Assembly (NCBI GenBank): GCA_040901795.1
Contig: JBBDYH010000064.1
Coordinates: 70,545 to 134,544 of the forward strand
Length of the DNA: 64,000 nt
Direction: 5' to 3'
Source: JBBDYH01 sp040901795
Lineage (GTDB): Bacteria > Planctomycetota > Planctomycetia > Pirellulales > JALHPA01
Below the pieces are notes generated by a model. It was not told the DNA's origin. It saw only the letters and a program-made list of their open reading frames with translations, and ran no database searches. Below are positions 8,934 through 17,590 of this stretch, in pieces (position 1 is the first letter of the stretch; each line of letters opens with the position of its first letter). Both the position numbers and the translations under genes were made by a program.

Positions 8934-9341
8934 ATGGCAGGTCGACCGGCTGCCGCGTCAGAACGCCCCGACCATAGTCGAGAGCTCGCGCTGACCGCGG
9001 CGCGCATCGCCGATGAGAATCGTGGGCGCGACATCGTCATTCTCGACATGCGCCAGCTCACCTCGGTGTTCGACTATTTTGTGATCGCCAGCGGCTCTAG
9101 CGTGCGTCAGCTCCACGCGATCAGCGACGAAATCGAGCTGGCCGTGAAGAATTCGCTCGGCGACCGTAAGCTGGGCCGCGAGGGCTACATCGAAGGGGGC
9201 TGGGTGCTGATCGACTATGGCGATGTGGTGGTGCACCTGTTCGACGACAAGGCGCGCGACTACTATGGTCTCGAGGATCTCTGGGGCGACGCCAGCCGCA
9301 TCCCGTTCACGCCGGAGTTGAGCGTGCGATCGGAAGAGTGA
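8934..9341 (+). CDS. rsfS: Ribosomal silencing factor RsfS
   Basis: RsfS (Iojap family) binds ribosomal protein L14 and prevents subunit joining in starved cells. The core is clear: RGRDIVILDMRQLTSVFDYFVIASGSSVRQLHAI, then EGGWVLIDYGDVVVHLFDDKARDYYGLEDLWGDA, both in family order. I use ATG 8934; a TTG at 8922 would add four residues. Length 135 is slightly long because of an N-terminal extension. Confidence 0.93.
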   Translation: MAGRPAAASERPDHSRELALTAARIADENRGRDIVILDMRQLTSVFDYFVIASGSSVRQLHAISDEIELAVKNSLGDRKLGREGYIEGGWVLIDYGDVVVHLFDDKARDYYGLEDLWGDASRIPFTPELSVRSEE

Positions 9342-9498
9342 TTCGATGAAGGCGACGGCTTTATAGAGAATTCCGCGACGACCTGATTTTTCCTCCGGCC
9401 GCTTGACCCCGGTTTCGGCCGCATGCTATAAGCGCATCCGGGGTTCGCTTTGCCCCAGGATGCCTCACGCTTCACCTCCGCATGGCGACAACGAGAGT

Positions 9499-10176
9499 AT
9501 GGCCGAGATTACATTGCGGGTGCTGGATGGAGCCGACCGAGGCAAAGTCTTCGATGCTCTTCCCACTCCGGTCTCGATCGGCCGCGAGGAAGGCAATTCC
9601 ATCCAGCTCAACGACGAGCGGGTGAGTCGCTTCCATCTGAAGATTCAGACCGACCGCGACAAGGTCGTGCTCACCGACCTGCAGAGCACCAACGGCACCC
9701 GGGTCAACGGCGAAGATATTCAGCTTCGGATCTTGCGCTATGGCGATTTGATCACCCTGGGACGCTCGACATTATTGTTCGGCTCGCGGGACCAAATTGC
9801 CGCTCGCCTCCGCGAATTGCGGCCCAAAGGTCCCGCCGAGCCCGACACTGCCCGTGAAGAGGACGGAAATGGGGATTCGCCGGGCTTCGAGATGGATCCG
9901 GATTGGGAAAACGATCCGGAGGTGCAGAAAACGTTGCACATGCTGCGTCCGCCCGCGTTGCCCGAAGGGCTCAGTCCGGGTCAGGCGGCCGAGGTCAGCG
10001 AGATCATCGAGTACGTCCACGTGCGGCTGCGGGAGCTGATCGAGAGCGCGACCATCAAAACGCCCAAGGAACCGATCGCTCTGGACTTCCAACCGTGGCA
10101 GCACCTGCTGGACTTGCAGGCGCTATTGGCGGGCTATCTCCGGCAGATCGGCGACCCCGGCGAGACGATGGGTTGA
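9499..10176 (+). CDS. FHA-domain protein
   Basis: Residues about 1-95 form a forkhead-associated domain, which binds phosphothreonine peptides. The key motifs are ISIGRE-like VSIGREEGNSI, the SRFH motif and LTDLQSTNGTRVNG. A linker and a helical C-terminal region of about 100 residues (ENDPEVQKTLHMLRPP, EIIEYVHVRLRELIES) follow and are not recognised. ATG 9499 (MAEITLRV) is chosen because the domain starts there; an ATG at 9460 is possible. With two Hanks-type kinases in the window it is a plausible phospho-reader, but nothing ties them directly. Confidence 0.88.
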   Translation: MAEITLRVLDGADRGKVFDALPTPVSIGREEGNSIQLNDERVSRFHLKIQTDRDKVVLTDLQSTNGTRVNGEDIQLRILRYGDLITLGRSTLLFGSRDQIAARLRELRPKGPAEPDTAREEDGNGDSPGFEMDPDWENDPEVQKTLHMLRPPALPEGLSPGQAAEVSEIIEYVHVRLRELIESATIKTPKEPIALDFQPWQHLLDLQALLAGYLRQIGDPGETMG

Positions 10177-10253
10177 TTTCTTGAACGGCGAGCGGGGTGA
10201 CGTCAGTCCCGCGATCGGTTGCAATTCGAATCCACTCCGCCTTATCGGCCGGT

Positions 10254-10907
10254 TCACACCGGCCGCTCGCCGCGCGGCGTCTCCTCTCCGTCGCTAATCA
10301 TCACCAGCCGCAGTAAGTCCGCCAATGACTCGGCTTCGAGCTTGCGCATCAGGTTCGCGCGGCGCGCTTCAATGCCGCGGCGGGTCAGCCCCAATTCAAT
10401 CGCAATTTCCTTATTGCTTTTGCCGGTGCGTAGCCGCTCCAGCACGTCGCGTTCTCCCTCGGTGAGCCGCGACAGTTTCTCCCGGGCCTCTTTCAGATCG
10501 CGCAACCGCTGCCGGTTGCCGCGATCCTTTGCCAGCGCCTGTTGGATCCGGTCGAGCAACACCTGTTGGCTGTACGGCTTCTGAATGACGTCAATCGCGC
10601 CGGCCTTCATCGCCTTAACCGCAATGGGCACCTCCGCGTAGGCGGTGAGCAGGATGATGGGGATCCCGACGTTCATCTCATTCAGCCGCTCCTGCAGCTC
10701 TAAACCGCTCATGCCCGGCATCCGCAGGTCAAGCACCAGACAGCCGGCGCTCTCCACGTCCGGCGACGCCAGGAAGTCGGCTGCGGAAGCATACGAACGA
10801 ATATTGAGGCCCACGGACCGGATGAGGAACTCCAGCGATTGCCGCGCATCGGCATCGTCGTCGACCACCAGGACCGTATCTGTGTCGATTTCACTCGCTA
10901 TCGCCAT
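10254..10907 (-). CDS. FixJ-type response regulator (receiver + LuxR HTH)
   Basis: The 217-residue protein has a receiver domain (acidic pocket VVDDDAD near 14-20, phosphoacceptor in LVLDLRMPGMSG, threonine in ILLTAY, lysine in IQKPYS) followed by a LuxR-type helix-turn-helix (LTEGERDVLERLRTGKSNKEIAIELGLTRRGIEARRANLMRKL, read in pieces). The start ATG at 10907 overlaps the end of the upstream histidine kinase gene by 17 bases, so they form a co-translated pair. The target genes are unknown. It converges with the FHA gene. Confidence 0.93.
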   Translation of the reverse strand: MAIASEIDTDTVLVVDDDADARQSLEFLIRSVGLNIRSYASAADFLASPDVESAGCLVLDLRMPGMSGLELQERLNEMNVGIPIILLTAYAEVPIAVKAMKAGAIDVIQKPYSQQVLLDRIQQALAKDRGNRQRLRDLKEAREKLSRLTEGERDVLERLRTGKSNKEIAIELGLTRRGIEARRANLMRKLEAESLADLLRLVMISDGEETPRGERPV

Positions 10908-12096
10908 TGCTCGTCTCTCCATGTCTTATGGGAAGAGTGAAACGAAAGCAGGCGCCGCGATCCGCATTCGGCTCCACCCAGATCCGGCCGCCATGCCATT
11001 GCAGGATCGAACGACTGATCGGCAGCCCCATTCCCAATCCGAAGGGCTTTGTCGAGAAGAACGGTTCGAATAACCGCTCGGCGGCCTCGCCCCGCAGGCC
11101 GCGACCGCGATCGCATACGGCGACCTCAATTTCGTTACCAGCGCTTGGCGCGCCGCGAATGGTCAGGCGGCGCTCCTCAAGCGGCGTGTCGGTCATGGCT
11201 TCCAACGAGTTGCGCACTAAGCCGACAATGACCTGCTCGATTTGCGATTCATCCGCCAAGACCGGCGGGAAATCGGCGTCAAATTCAAGTTCGACTCGGA
11301 CGCGCGATTGCCGGATTTCCGGCTCGATGAGATCCAGCAGGCGGCGAATCAAGGACTCCAGATCGATTTCAACCTGATGGGGTCCTTTCCGCCGAACAAA
11401 GTTCCGCAAGCGATCGACGATCTCGCCCGCGCGCAGCGCCGCGTCGCGGATCAGCTCCAGGACGCTGGTCAATTCCGGGCTGTCGATTTGGTTCCCCTGC
11501 AGCCGGTTGGCACAGCCTTGAGCGTAGTTTGAAATCGCGGTCAAGGGTTGATTTAGCTCGTGAGCCAGCCGTCCCGCCATGTCGCCCAGCGTATTGAGAC
11601 GGGCAATGTCCGAGAGCTGGTCGTTGAGGCGCTTGGCTGCCTCAGCCGGCGCATGCTGGGCCGCAACGTGGCGATAAAATTCGGCGTTGATGCGGCTCGG
11701 CGCCTCCGCATTCCGTTGAATCGCCACGTAATGCGTGGTCTGACCGTCCGCCGCACGGACCGGGCAGATGCTCAACTGCATCCGGAATTCCGAGCCGTCC
11801 TTGCGATAATTGTACGTTTCCCCTCGCCAGCAGCCGTCTTGTTGTACGTCCCGTTTCAACCGATCCAGCACCGCCCGCTCGGTGCGCGGCCCTTGCAAAA
11901 GGCGCGGCGAACGGCCGACAACTTCTTGGGCCCGGTAGCCGGTCATTTGCTCGAAACCACGATTGGCGTAAACAATGTGTGGACCTGGCGCATCCAACTG
12001 AGCATCGGTGATGAGCACCCCCTCTTCCAAACAGTCTAGAGCCGTCTCGAGCAAGCGTGACAAAGGGGCGTCATTCCGATGGGACAGCAGATCCAT
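10891..12096 (-). CDS. PAS sensor histidine kinase (FixL-like, LOV-related PAS)
   Basis: This 401-residue soluble kinase has a PAS domain at about residues 15-130, with YANRGFEQMTGY and GRSPRLLQGP followed by the PAC part (NYRKDGSEFRMQLSICPV). The DHp histidine is in GRLAHELNQPLTAISNYAQG (about H179). The ATPase domain has VGLVRNSLEAM (N box), DRGRGL (G1) and GLGMGLPIS (G2). The PAS resembles LOV domains, but the position of the photoactive cysteine (GRNCRFLQ in LOV) is proline here, so flavin photochemistry is not expected. There is no membrane segment, so the signal is probably cytoplasmic. Confidence 0.93.
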   Translation of the reverse strand: MDLLSHRNDAPLSRLLETALDCLEEGVLITDAQLDAPGPHIVYANRGFEQMTGYRAQEVVGRSPRLLQGPRTERAVLDRLKRDVQQDGCWRGETYNYRKDGSEFRMQLSICPVRAADGQTTHYVAIQRNAEAPSRINAEFYRHVAAQHAPAEAAKRLNDQLSDIARLNTLGDMAGRLAHELNQPLTAISNYAQGCANRLQGNQIDSPELTSVLELIRDAALRAGEIVDRLRNFVRRKGPHQVEIDLESLIRRLLDLIEPEIRQSRVRVELEFDADFPPVLADESQIEQVIVGLVRNSLEAMTDTPLEERRLTIRGAPSAGNEIEVAVCDRGRGLRGEAAERLFEPFFSTKPFGLGMGLPISRSILQWHGGRIWVEPNADRGACFRFTLPIRHGETSNGDSE

Positions 12097-12373
12097 AACG
12101 GAAAGCGACGTTAATGCGCAGCAACTCCGGTGCCATCAACCTGCTTGGGGTTGAGACAGACCGTTCCAGTTGCCACATATTTCTTGCAGCGCAAACTGTA
12201 TTCCGGCCAAGAGTTAAAGGGAATCCCGAATTCGATGCTCACATAGGCAGTTTAATTACCCCATGTGGACTTCCGCAAGCGGACAGTGGGAAGCCGACTT
12301 GGCCGTTTATCGTTCGCTCCATGTGTGTTTCATCGCGAGAGTCCCAGTGCAGGTGCGATGCCGATGGTGGCGA

Positions 12374-13558
12374 TTAGCTTTGCCCCAACGATGTCGCGAC
12401 CTGAATCCCGGTCAGAAAGCGGCTAAGAATCGAATCGCTGACCAGTAGACCATCCCGCGTCAGTCGAATCCGCTGGTCGTCGTCTGAGATTAGTTGCAGC
12501 TCGACAAGCGGCTGCAGCATCTCCCCCACGAGCGAATCAAGGCTCATACCCGTCTTCTTTTCAAACCACACCCGGTCGATCCCTTCTCGCCGCCGCAGAG
12601 CAAACACCAGCACTTCCAACGCGCGCTCGCCGTCGTCCAACCGTTCGCTCTCGGCCAGCGGCGACCGACGGCCCAACACGCGTGCGATGTACGTTGTTGT
12701 ACTGCGGTGGTTCATCGAGCGAACGCCGTTCAGGTAGCGAGCCGCGCCGGGTCCTGCGGCGAAGTATTCCTCACCCAACCAATAGGCCTCGTTATGGCGG
12801 CAGCGTTTGCCGGCCCGCGCGAAGTTCGAGACCTCATAGTGCTCAAAACCGGCGGCATCAAGCCGATCGATGGCGGTCTCGAACATCGTCCGATCAAGCT
12901 CTTCCGCGACAGGGTACATGTGCCCCTGCCGGAGGCGATTCCAAAACTGGGTCCCTCGCTCAAACGTCAATCCATACGTCGAGATATGACCGGGCTGCAG
13001 CTCGATCGCCATCTCGAGGTCGGACTTCCAGTCGTCGAGCGATTCGCCAGGCGCGGCAAAGATCAAGTCGAGTGACACGTCGATGTCGTGTAAGCGGACG
13101 AGCTCGACAGCATGGCGAATGTCGGCCGCCGAATGCTGGCGCTCGAGCGCGCGGAGCTTTTGTTCGTCAAACGACTGGGCGCCAAGGCTGATACGCGTGA
13201 CGCCATTTTCGGCCAGCGTTGCCACCGTCTGTGGACTCAGATCTTCTGGATTGGCCTCAACGGAAAATTCATGCTCACGATCTAGCGGATGCCACTTCAG
13301 CACGTGGGCCAACAATCGGCGCAGGGCCGGACCCTTAAGCTGCGTCGGCGTCCCGCCGCCCAAGAACAATGTCTCCACGGGCCGCGGCGTCTCCAGCCAG
13401 GACAGCTCGCGCGCGAGCGCTTCGAGATACGGCTCGATCAGATCGTCGCGACCGGCGACCAGCGTAAAACTGCAGTAGCCGCAGCGACGCGCGCAAAACG
13501 GAACGTGAATGTAAGCGGCACGGGCAGTTTGCGGCTGAGCGTATTCTAACGGCGACAT
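12374..13558 (-). CDS. hemW: Radical SAM protein HemW (CPO-III-like)
   Basis: HemW is a heme chaperone related to oxygen-independent coproporphyrinogen III oxidase HemN. The radical SAM cluster motif is HVPFCARRCGYCSF (C-x3-C-x2-C). It continues with TLFLGGGTPTQL, SVEANPEDL, RISLGAQSFDEQKLRALERQHS in order, and a C-terminal HemN_C-type winged region with EYFAAGPGAARYLNG. Length 394 fits HemW, not the longer HemN. Start ATG 13558 (MSPLEYAQ) is used; upstream in-frame codons add eleven unlikely residues. Confidence 0.93.
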   Translation of the reverse strand: MSPLEYAQPQTARAAYIHVPFCARRCGYCSFTLVAGRDDLIEPYLEALARELSWLETPRPVETLFLGGGTPTQLKGPALRRLLAHVLKWHPLDREHEFSVEANPEDLSPQTVATLAENGVTRISLGAQSFDEQKLRALERQHSAADIRHAVELVRLHDIDVSLDLIFAAPGESLDDWKSDLEMAIELQPGHISTYGLTFERGTQFWNRLRQGHMYPVAEELDRTMFETAIDRLDAAGFEHYEVSNFARAGKRCRHNEAYWLGEEYFAAGPGAARYLNGVRSMNHRSTTTYIARVLGRRSPLAESERLDDGERALEVLVFALRRREGIDRVWFEKKTGMSLDSLVGEMLQPLVELQLISDDDQRIRLTRDGLLVSDSILSRFLTGIQVATSLGQS

Positions 13559-13634
13559 TGCCCCATTATACGCGTCTGGAGACCTACGCACTTAACTCAA
13601 TGCTCCTGGCGCCTGACTGCTGACCCCCTGACGC

Positions 13635-13657
13635 CGAACCCTGAACCCTGAACCCTC
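13635..13657 (-). repeat. Tandem heptamer repeat, unit TTCAGGG
   Basis: Three units read on the minus strand (GAACCCT units on the plus strand) lie just after the stop of the metallohydrolase gene. The same heptamer recurs at 43941-43964, 47158-47173 and 59008-59026, each within about 20 bases of a gene end or start. Confidence 0.6.
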
Positions 13658-13659
13658 CT

Positions 13660-14499
13660 TCACACCCACAGCCGCAACCGCCCATCGAGCATGTCGGGCA
13701 GCTTCCGCTCCACCAGCCGTGTGACCTGCTTGGCGGTATATCGGGTGCTCAAGTGCGACGCGATGATCAATTCGTTTTTAAAGCGGTCTCGCCGCTCCGC
13801 GATATCATCCAAATGGATATGGCCGTATTTGTGGATCTTGTCCTTCTTGTGCGAGCGGTGCACGAAGGTAATCTCGGTGATCAACACAACGGCATCAAAC
13901 ATCGCCGGGCAGTCGTCGAGCCCCTCGGGAGCGCTGTCTCCCAGATACGCCACCAGCGGCATGCGGACCTCGTCGGTCACTTCCTTCCCCGACAGCCGCA
14001 AATCACGGATCTGTTCACCTGGCAGACCAAAATACTCAGGCTTAAGTTTCTTGCGCCGCTCCCAAACGACAAAACCCAACGACGGCAGCGTATGCTTGGT
14101 GGCGGAAACCGTCACCACGTGCTCGCGCGATAGTTCGATCTCGTCGCCCGGCCGCGCCGCCACAAAACGGCAGGGCATCCGCCCACGATCGAGCCGCGTG
14201 AAGAGCTTGAGAATCTTTTCCAGCGGGTCGATCGCGTGCTCGGGAAGATAGATCGTCGGCGGCTCCATCTTCATCATTCGCCGCCGCGCCACATAGACCG
14301 GCAACGCGGCGATGTGATCCAGATGCGTGTGCGACACGAACCATGTGCCGGTCCCCATGAACGACCAGGGCTGGGCGCCAAAGTCGAATCCGAGCTTCAG
14401 CTCCGGAACCCGCCAGTAAGTCTGCACGGCGGCGCGCGAGTAGCCTTCGATGGTCAGTCCTTTGTGGACCAACGTGTGCACCGGCGCGTTCTCGACCAT
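13660..14499 (-). CDS. RNase Z-like metallo-beta-lactamase-fold hydrolase
   Basis: The 279-residue protein has the zinc motif SHTHLDHIAALP near residue 77, a later histidine in TKHTLPS, the aspartate of LVAYLGDSAPEG, and terminal histidines in KYGHIHLDD and IASHLSTRY. This order fits the RNase Z/ElaC-like branch of the MBL fold. The tRNA substrate is not certain, since planctomycetes carry several such paralogues. The ATG at 14499 abuts a repeat cluster that supplies no obvious ribosome-binding site. Confidence 0.85.
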   Translation of the reverse strand: MVENAPVHTLVHKGLTIEGYSRAAVQTYWRVPELKLGFDFGAQPWSFMGTGTWFVSHTHLDHIAALPVYVARRRMMKMEPPTIYLPEHAIDPLEKILKLFTRLDRGRMPCRFVAARPGDEIELSREHVVTVSATKHTLPSLGFVVWERRKKLKPEYFGLPGEQIRDLRLSGKEVTDEVRMPLVAYLGDSAPEGLDDCPAMFDAVVLITEITFVHRSHKKDKIHKYGHIHLDDIAERRDRFKNELIIASHLSTRYTAKQVTRLVERKLPDMLDGRLRLWV

Positions 14500-14502
14500 G
14501 GG

Positions 14503-14679
14503 GGAGTTCAGGCTGTTGGAGTTCAGGCTTCAGCCTGTTCGGCGGCCAGGAAAGTTGCGCGTTGCCTGCAAGCTAAAGCTTGTACTCCAACATGCTAAGC
14601 CTTGTACTCCAGCCGTCAATGCGGCCCGTTGGAGTTCAGGCTTTAGCCTGTCGGCACAAGCTAAAGCTTGAACTCCAGC
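14503..14679. repeat. REP-like family A cluster (TTGGAGTTCAAGCTTTAGC type)
   Basis: Forward copies (GTTGGAGTTCAGGCTTTAGC at about 14629; a variant at 14515) and reverse copies (AAGCTAAAGCTTG followed by ACTCCA at about 14570 and 14659) alternate over 180 bases. Each unit contains a small internal palindrome around AAGCTTTAGCTT. Related clusters are at 45521-45604 and 58903-59008. Confidence 0.75.
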
Positions 14680-14695
14680 AGGCATTAAACCCAGC

Positions 14696-15265
14696 TCAAT
14701 GTGGCTCGCGCGGCAGCATTCGCGCGTGGGGGGGCAACTCCTTAGGCGGCGCGATTCCGTGTGTTTCCTCGGCCCACGCCTCGCGGTCGGCATCGCTGGC
14801 ATAGAACCGCAGCCACACCGTTTCGTCGCCACCGGCCTCGGAACAGTCCCAGTGCAGGAACGTGCTCGAGTTGTCGATCTTCTTTTCGGGCGAAGGCAGG
14901 ATATCGCGGTAGATGAGCGTGTAGAGCTGCCGATCGGTTAAATGGTCCGTGAAGTCGAGCACGATCCGCTTCTGGTAAAGCACGTCGATAGTCGCCCAGA
15001 GCCTATCGTGCAGCGTCGCATCGTCGAGCTTATCGGGATGGACGAGCGTCAACTCTGGCGAGAACCACTTGCTGATTTCCAGCACCGGCGCTCGTTCCCA
15101 GGCCAGCATCGAGGCCAGCAGCTCGTTCTCAACTGGCGTGGGCAGCTCGCGACGGTTGACAAATTCGATCGATTCGTCGAAGAACGGCTCGAGCTGGTCG
15201 CGCAGTTGGGCGTTGCGCAACAAGTGCTCAACCTCGTCGGATTTCGTCGGTCGAACGCTCGACAT
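14696..15265 (-). CDS. Conserved-looking hypothetical protein
   Basis: I start at ATG 15265 (MSSVRPTKSDEVEHLLRNAQ), giving 189 residues; the open frame extends 35 codons further but those residues look non-coding. The protein is soluble, rich in acidic and aromatic residues, with no signal peptide. Segments such as LLASMLAWERAPVLEISKWF and LWATIDVLYQKRIVLDFTDH look folded. I recognise no family. Confidence 0.7.
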   Translation of the reverse strand: MSSVRPTKSDEVEHLLRNAQLRDQLEPFFDESIEFVNRRELPTPVENELLASMLAWERAPVLEISKWFSPELTLVHPDKLDDATLHDRLWATIDVLYQKRIVLDFTDHLTDRQLYTLIYRDILPSPEKKIDNSSTFLHWDCSEAGGDETVWLRFYASDADREAWAEETHGIAPPKELPPHARMLPREPH

Positions 15266-15568
15266 CGCTCTCGCTCCGTCACTGCAAAGGGAATTGCCCC
15301 AGTAAAAGCGGCGCGCGCAAGCGAACGTGGGTGCACGCTTGTGTTGCCAGTACAGCGCTCCCGCTTTCAACCCACCGACGAGCGCCTAAGTATCGAATCT
15401 ACTTGGGATGCGATTTGTCGCAAGTGGTGGCACAAGCGAATGCCGGAAAAGAACTTAGTGGCGCCTTTTTACGACCGCTACGCGTGGAGAAGTCACCCGG
15501 CAAAGTCGGTGCAATCGTCACAGGCAGCGGCGCGAAGGAGGAGGGACGTCTGAAAGCGTCACTCATCC
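15266..15568. other. Intergenic stretch with nothing recognised
   Basis: About 300 bases between the rpiB stop and the hypothetical gene downstream of it. I see no clear gene, hairpin terminator or repeat; any promoter of the downstream minus-strand gene would lie here. Confidence 0.5.
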
Positions 15569-16012
15569 TCACGCCTTGTGCTCCAGGTCGGCGATCTTCT
15601 CGACGCGCCGCGCATGGCGGCCGCCCTCGAACGGCGTGCTCAGCCAGATCTCCACCATCCGGTCGATGAGCTTTTCGCCCAGCATGTCGGCCGAAAGGCA
15701 GAGCACGTTCAGATCGTTGTGACGGCGGCTCATTTCGGCGGTCAGATCATCGTGACAGGGCGCTGCGCGCACGCCGGGAAATTTATTGGCGGCGATGCTC
15801 ATGCCAATCCCTGTGCCGCAAATCAGAATCCCGCGATCGACTTCTCCTTTGCTGACCAGGCTGCCGACGTGTGCCGCGATATCCGGGTAATCCACACTGG
15901 CGCCGCCATCGGTTCCTTCGTCGAGCACCTCGTGACCCAGCCGGCGCACAAGATCGATGATCTTCTGCTTGACCTGGTAGCCGCGGTGGTCGCTTCCCAC
16001 AATGATTCGCAT
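15569..16012 (-). CDS. rpiB: Ribose 5-phosphate isomerase B
   Basis: RpiB interconverts ribose 5-phosphate and ribulose 5-phosphate. Start ATG 16012 gives MRIIVGSDHRGYQVKQKI and 147 residues, the usual length. The catalytic cysteine is in GILICGTGIGMSIAANK, and the phosphate-site RRHNDLNVLCLSAD is present. It follows the Sua5-phosphatase fusion gene by 82 bases. In Bacillus subtilis the ywlC-ywlE-rpiB (ywlF) neighbourhood has the same functions. Confidence 0.95.
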   Translation of the reverse strand: MRIIVGSDHRGYQVKQKIIDLVRRLGHEVLDEGTDGGASVDYPDIAAHVGSLVSKGEVDRGILICGTGIGMSIAANKFPGVRAAPCHDDLTAEMSRRHNDLNVLCLSADMLGEKLIDRMVEIWLSTPFEGGRHARRVEKIADLEHKA

Positions 16013-16094
16013 AACTTTTCCTCGTGGCGATTCTCGCCGCTCGCTAGGGCTCATGGCCCCTTGCTGTTGCAGTCGCAAGCTCCGCTCTCGCGAT

Positions 16095-17219
16095 TCAGAT
16101 CTCCAACTGCTTCAATCGCCCTTCCAGTTCCGCCTTGATCTGCTCGGCGCACTGCTGATACAGCTCGACCGGGCCGCCGATGGGATCCGGCACGTCGCGC
16201 AGATCCAGACACAATAGCTCGCAGCGCTTCGCCGCCTCCGGCCACTGCGCAAGGATTGCTTGTCGATGCGAGCGCGTCATGGTCCAAATCACATCGGCAT
16301 GCCGTACCAACTGCGCCGTCAGTGGCTGGCTCTCGTGCTGCGTCAGGTCCACGCCCATGGCGCGCATGACGTCCACCGCCTCCGCCGCAGGCCGACCTCC
16401 CATATAGGCTGAGAGACCCGCCGACATCACGACGATACCCTTCTCTTCCAACTCGTCGATACTGCAACCGACGCGTTCGGCGAGCAGCTTGCGACACATC
16501 GCCTCGGCCATCGGGCTGCGGCAAGTGTTGCCCGTGCAGATGAACAGCAGAAACAGGCTCGACAGCCGGCGCAGCGTCTGTTCCGACACGACGCCGGACC
16601 GCAACACCGAGAACCCCTCGTCGTCCACCTTGACCACCGAAGAAGCTTGAGCAAAGCGGCTGCGACCGTCGTCCAGCACTAACGCGACGTCGTCCCCCAG
16701 AGCGCTCACCACCTGCTGCGCGCTATATGGCTCGGGCTCGCCGGTACGGTTCGCGCTGGTCATTGCCACGGGGCCGGCCAGCATCCGCAGCACGTCGAGG
16801 AAGGTTTCGTGGCCTGGCACGCGCAGGCCAACCAATCGCTCCGGAGCGACCGCTTGTTGCACCGATGAGGGGAGTTGGTTGATCAGGCTCTCCGGATGGT
16901 CGTCCGGGCAGACCAACGTCACCGGTCCTGGCCAACAGCGTCGCGCCAGCCGCAGCGCCAGCTTGCTCATCTTGGGCGCGTAATCCAAGGCGTCGTCGGC
17001 GCTTTTCACCGCCAGCGTCAGCGGTTTCTCGCCGGCCGCCCGTTGTTTGACGGCCAACATCTCTGCGATTGCGTCCTCGTTGAGCGCGCTGGCGGCCAGC
17101 GCATACACCGTTTCGGTCGGAAACACGACGAGCTTTCCCTCAGCCAGCGCCTGGACCGCGCGATGCACCACGTCGCGCGAGTCTTCCGCGCTGCGAACGT
17201 CGATCACCAGAGGCGCCAT
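16095..17219 (-). CDS. Sua5/TsaC domain fused to YwlE-like protein arginine phosphatase
   Basis: The 374-residue protein joins two enzymes. Residues about 1-205 are a Sua5/YrdC/TsaC domain, which makes threonylcarbamoyl-AMP for tRNA t6A: VVFPTETVYALAASA, the KQRAAGEKPLTL segment and MTSANRTGEP. Residues about 220-374 are a low-molecular-weight phosphatase: FICTGNTCRSPMAEAM holds the CX5R loop and DPIGGPVE the general acid. The threonine inside CTGNTCRS matches Bacillus YwlE, where it favours phosphoarginine over phosphotyrosine. The start is ATG 17219; an upstream extension of 21 residues is unlikely. Confidence 0.92.
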   Translation of the reverse strand: MAPLVIDVRSAEDSRDVVHRAVQALAEGKLVVFPTETVYALAASALNEDAIAEMLAVKQRAAGEKPLTLAVKSADDALDYAPKMSKLALRLARRCWPGPVTLVCPDDHPESLINQLPSSVQQAVAPERLVGLRVPGHETFLDVLRMLAGPVAMTSANRTGEPEPYSAQQVVSALGDDVALVLDDGRSRFAQASSVVKVDDEGFSVLRSGVVSEQTLRRLSSLFLLFICTGNTCRSPMAEAMCRKLLAERVGCSIDELEEKGIVVMSAGLSAYMGGRPAAEAVDVMRAMGVDLTQHESQPLTAQLVRHADVIWTMTRSHRQAILAQWPEAAKRCELLCLDLRDVPDPIGGPVELYQQCAEQIKAELEGRLKQLEI

Positions 17220-17590
17220 CGAACTACTTTCCAGCCTCGCGGCTTGCCGGTCGGAGAAGCGAACGCTATCAGCTACGAGCAATAGTCGCGACCAGTGCGC
17301 GTAGCACCGCTTCCGGCTCGCTCAATAGAAGGGAACATCGCGGTCGGACAATCCAGTTTTATACCCCAGCACGGCAGCGTTCGTCAAGAGTTGCACCAAT
17401 CATGATCGTCGTAAAGGATACTATGGCAATGCTTTATGCGGCATCACCGTTTCAACGGCACTCTGTGCGATCGCTAGCACACACCATTGAGAGGCGGCTA
17501 CAATCGAACGTGTGAGCATGCCAGCGAACCAGCGGCTTTGCTGCCGCCTTTAGCACCGCATAGATCAAGACGCGCAAGACAAGGCATAAC
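17220..17590. other. Intergenic region between divergent genes
   Basis: This 371-base gap must hold the promoters of the Sua5-phosphatase gene (leftward) and the NHL lipoprotein gene (rightward). I see no strong repeat or structured element. Confidence 0.5.

Noticed and set aside
7774..9061. Two long frames (353 and 373 residues) overlapping the membrane-protein and rsfS genes
   Set aside because: Both overlap genes with clear hydrophobic segments or family motifs and have shadow-type composition.
12097..12373. Short frames between the histidine kinase and hemW genes
   Set aside because: They lack ribosome-binding sites and family-like composition; I treat the gap as non-coding.
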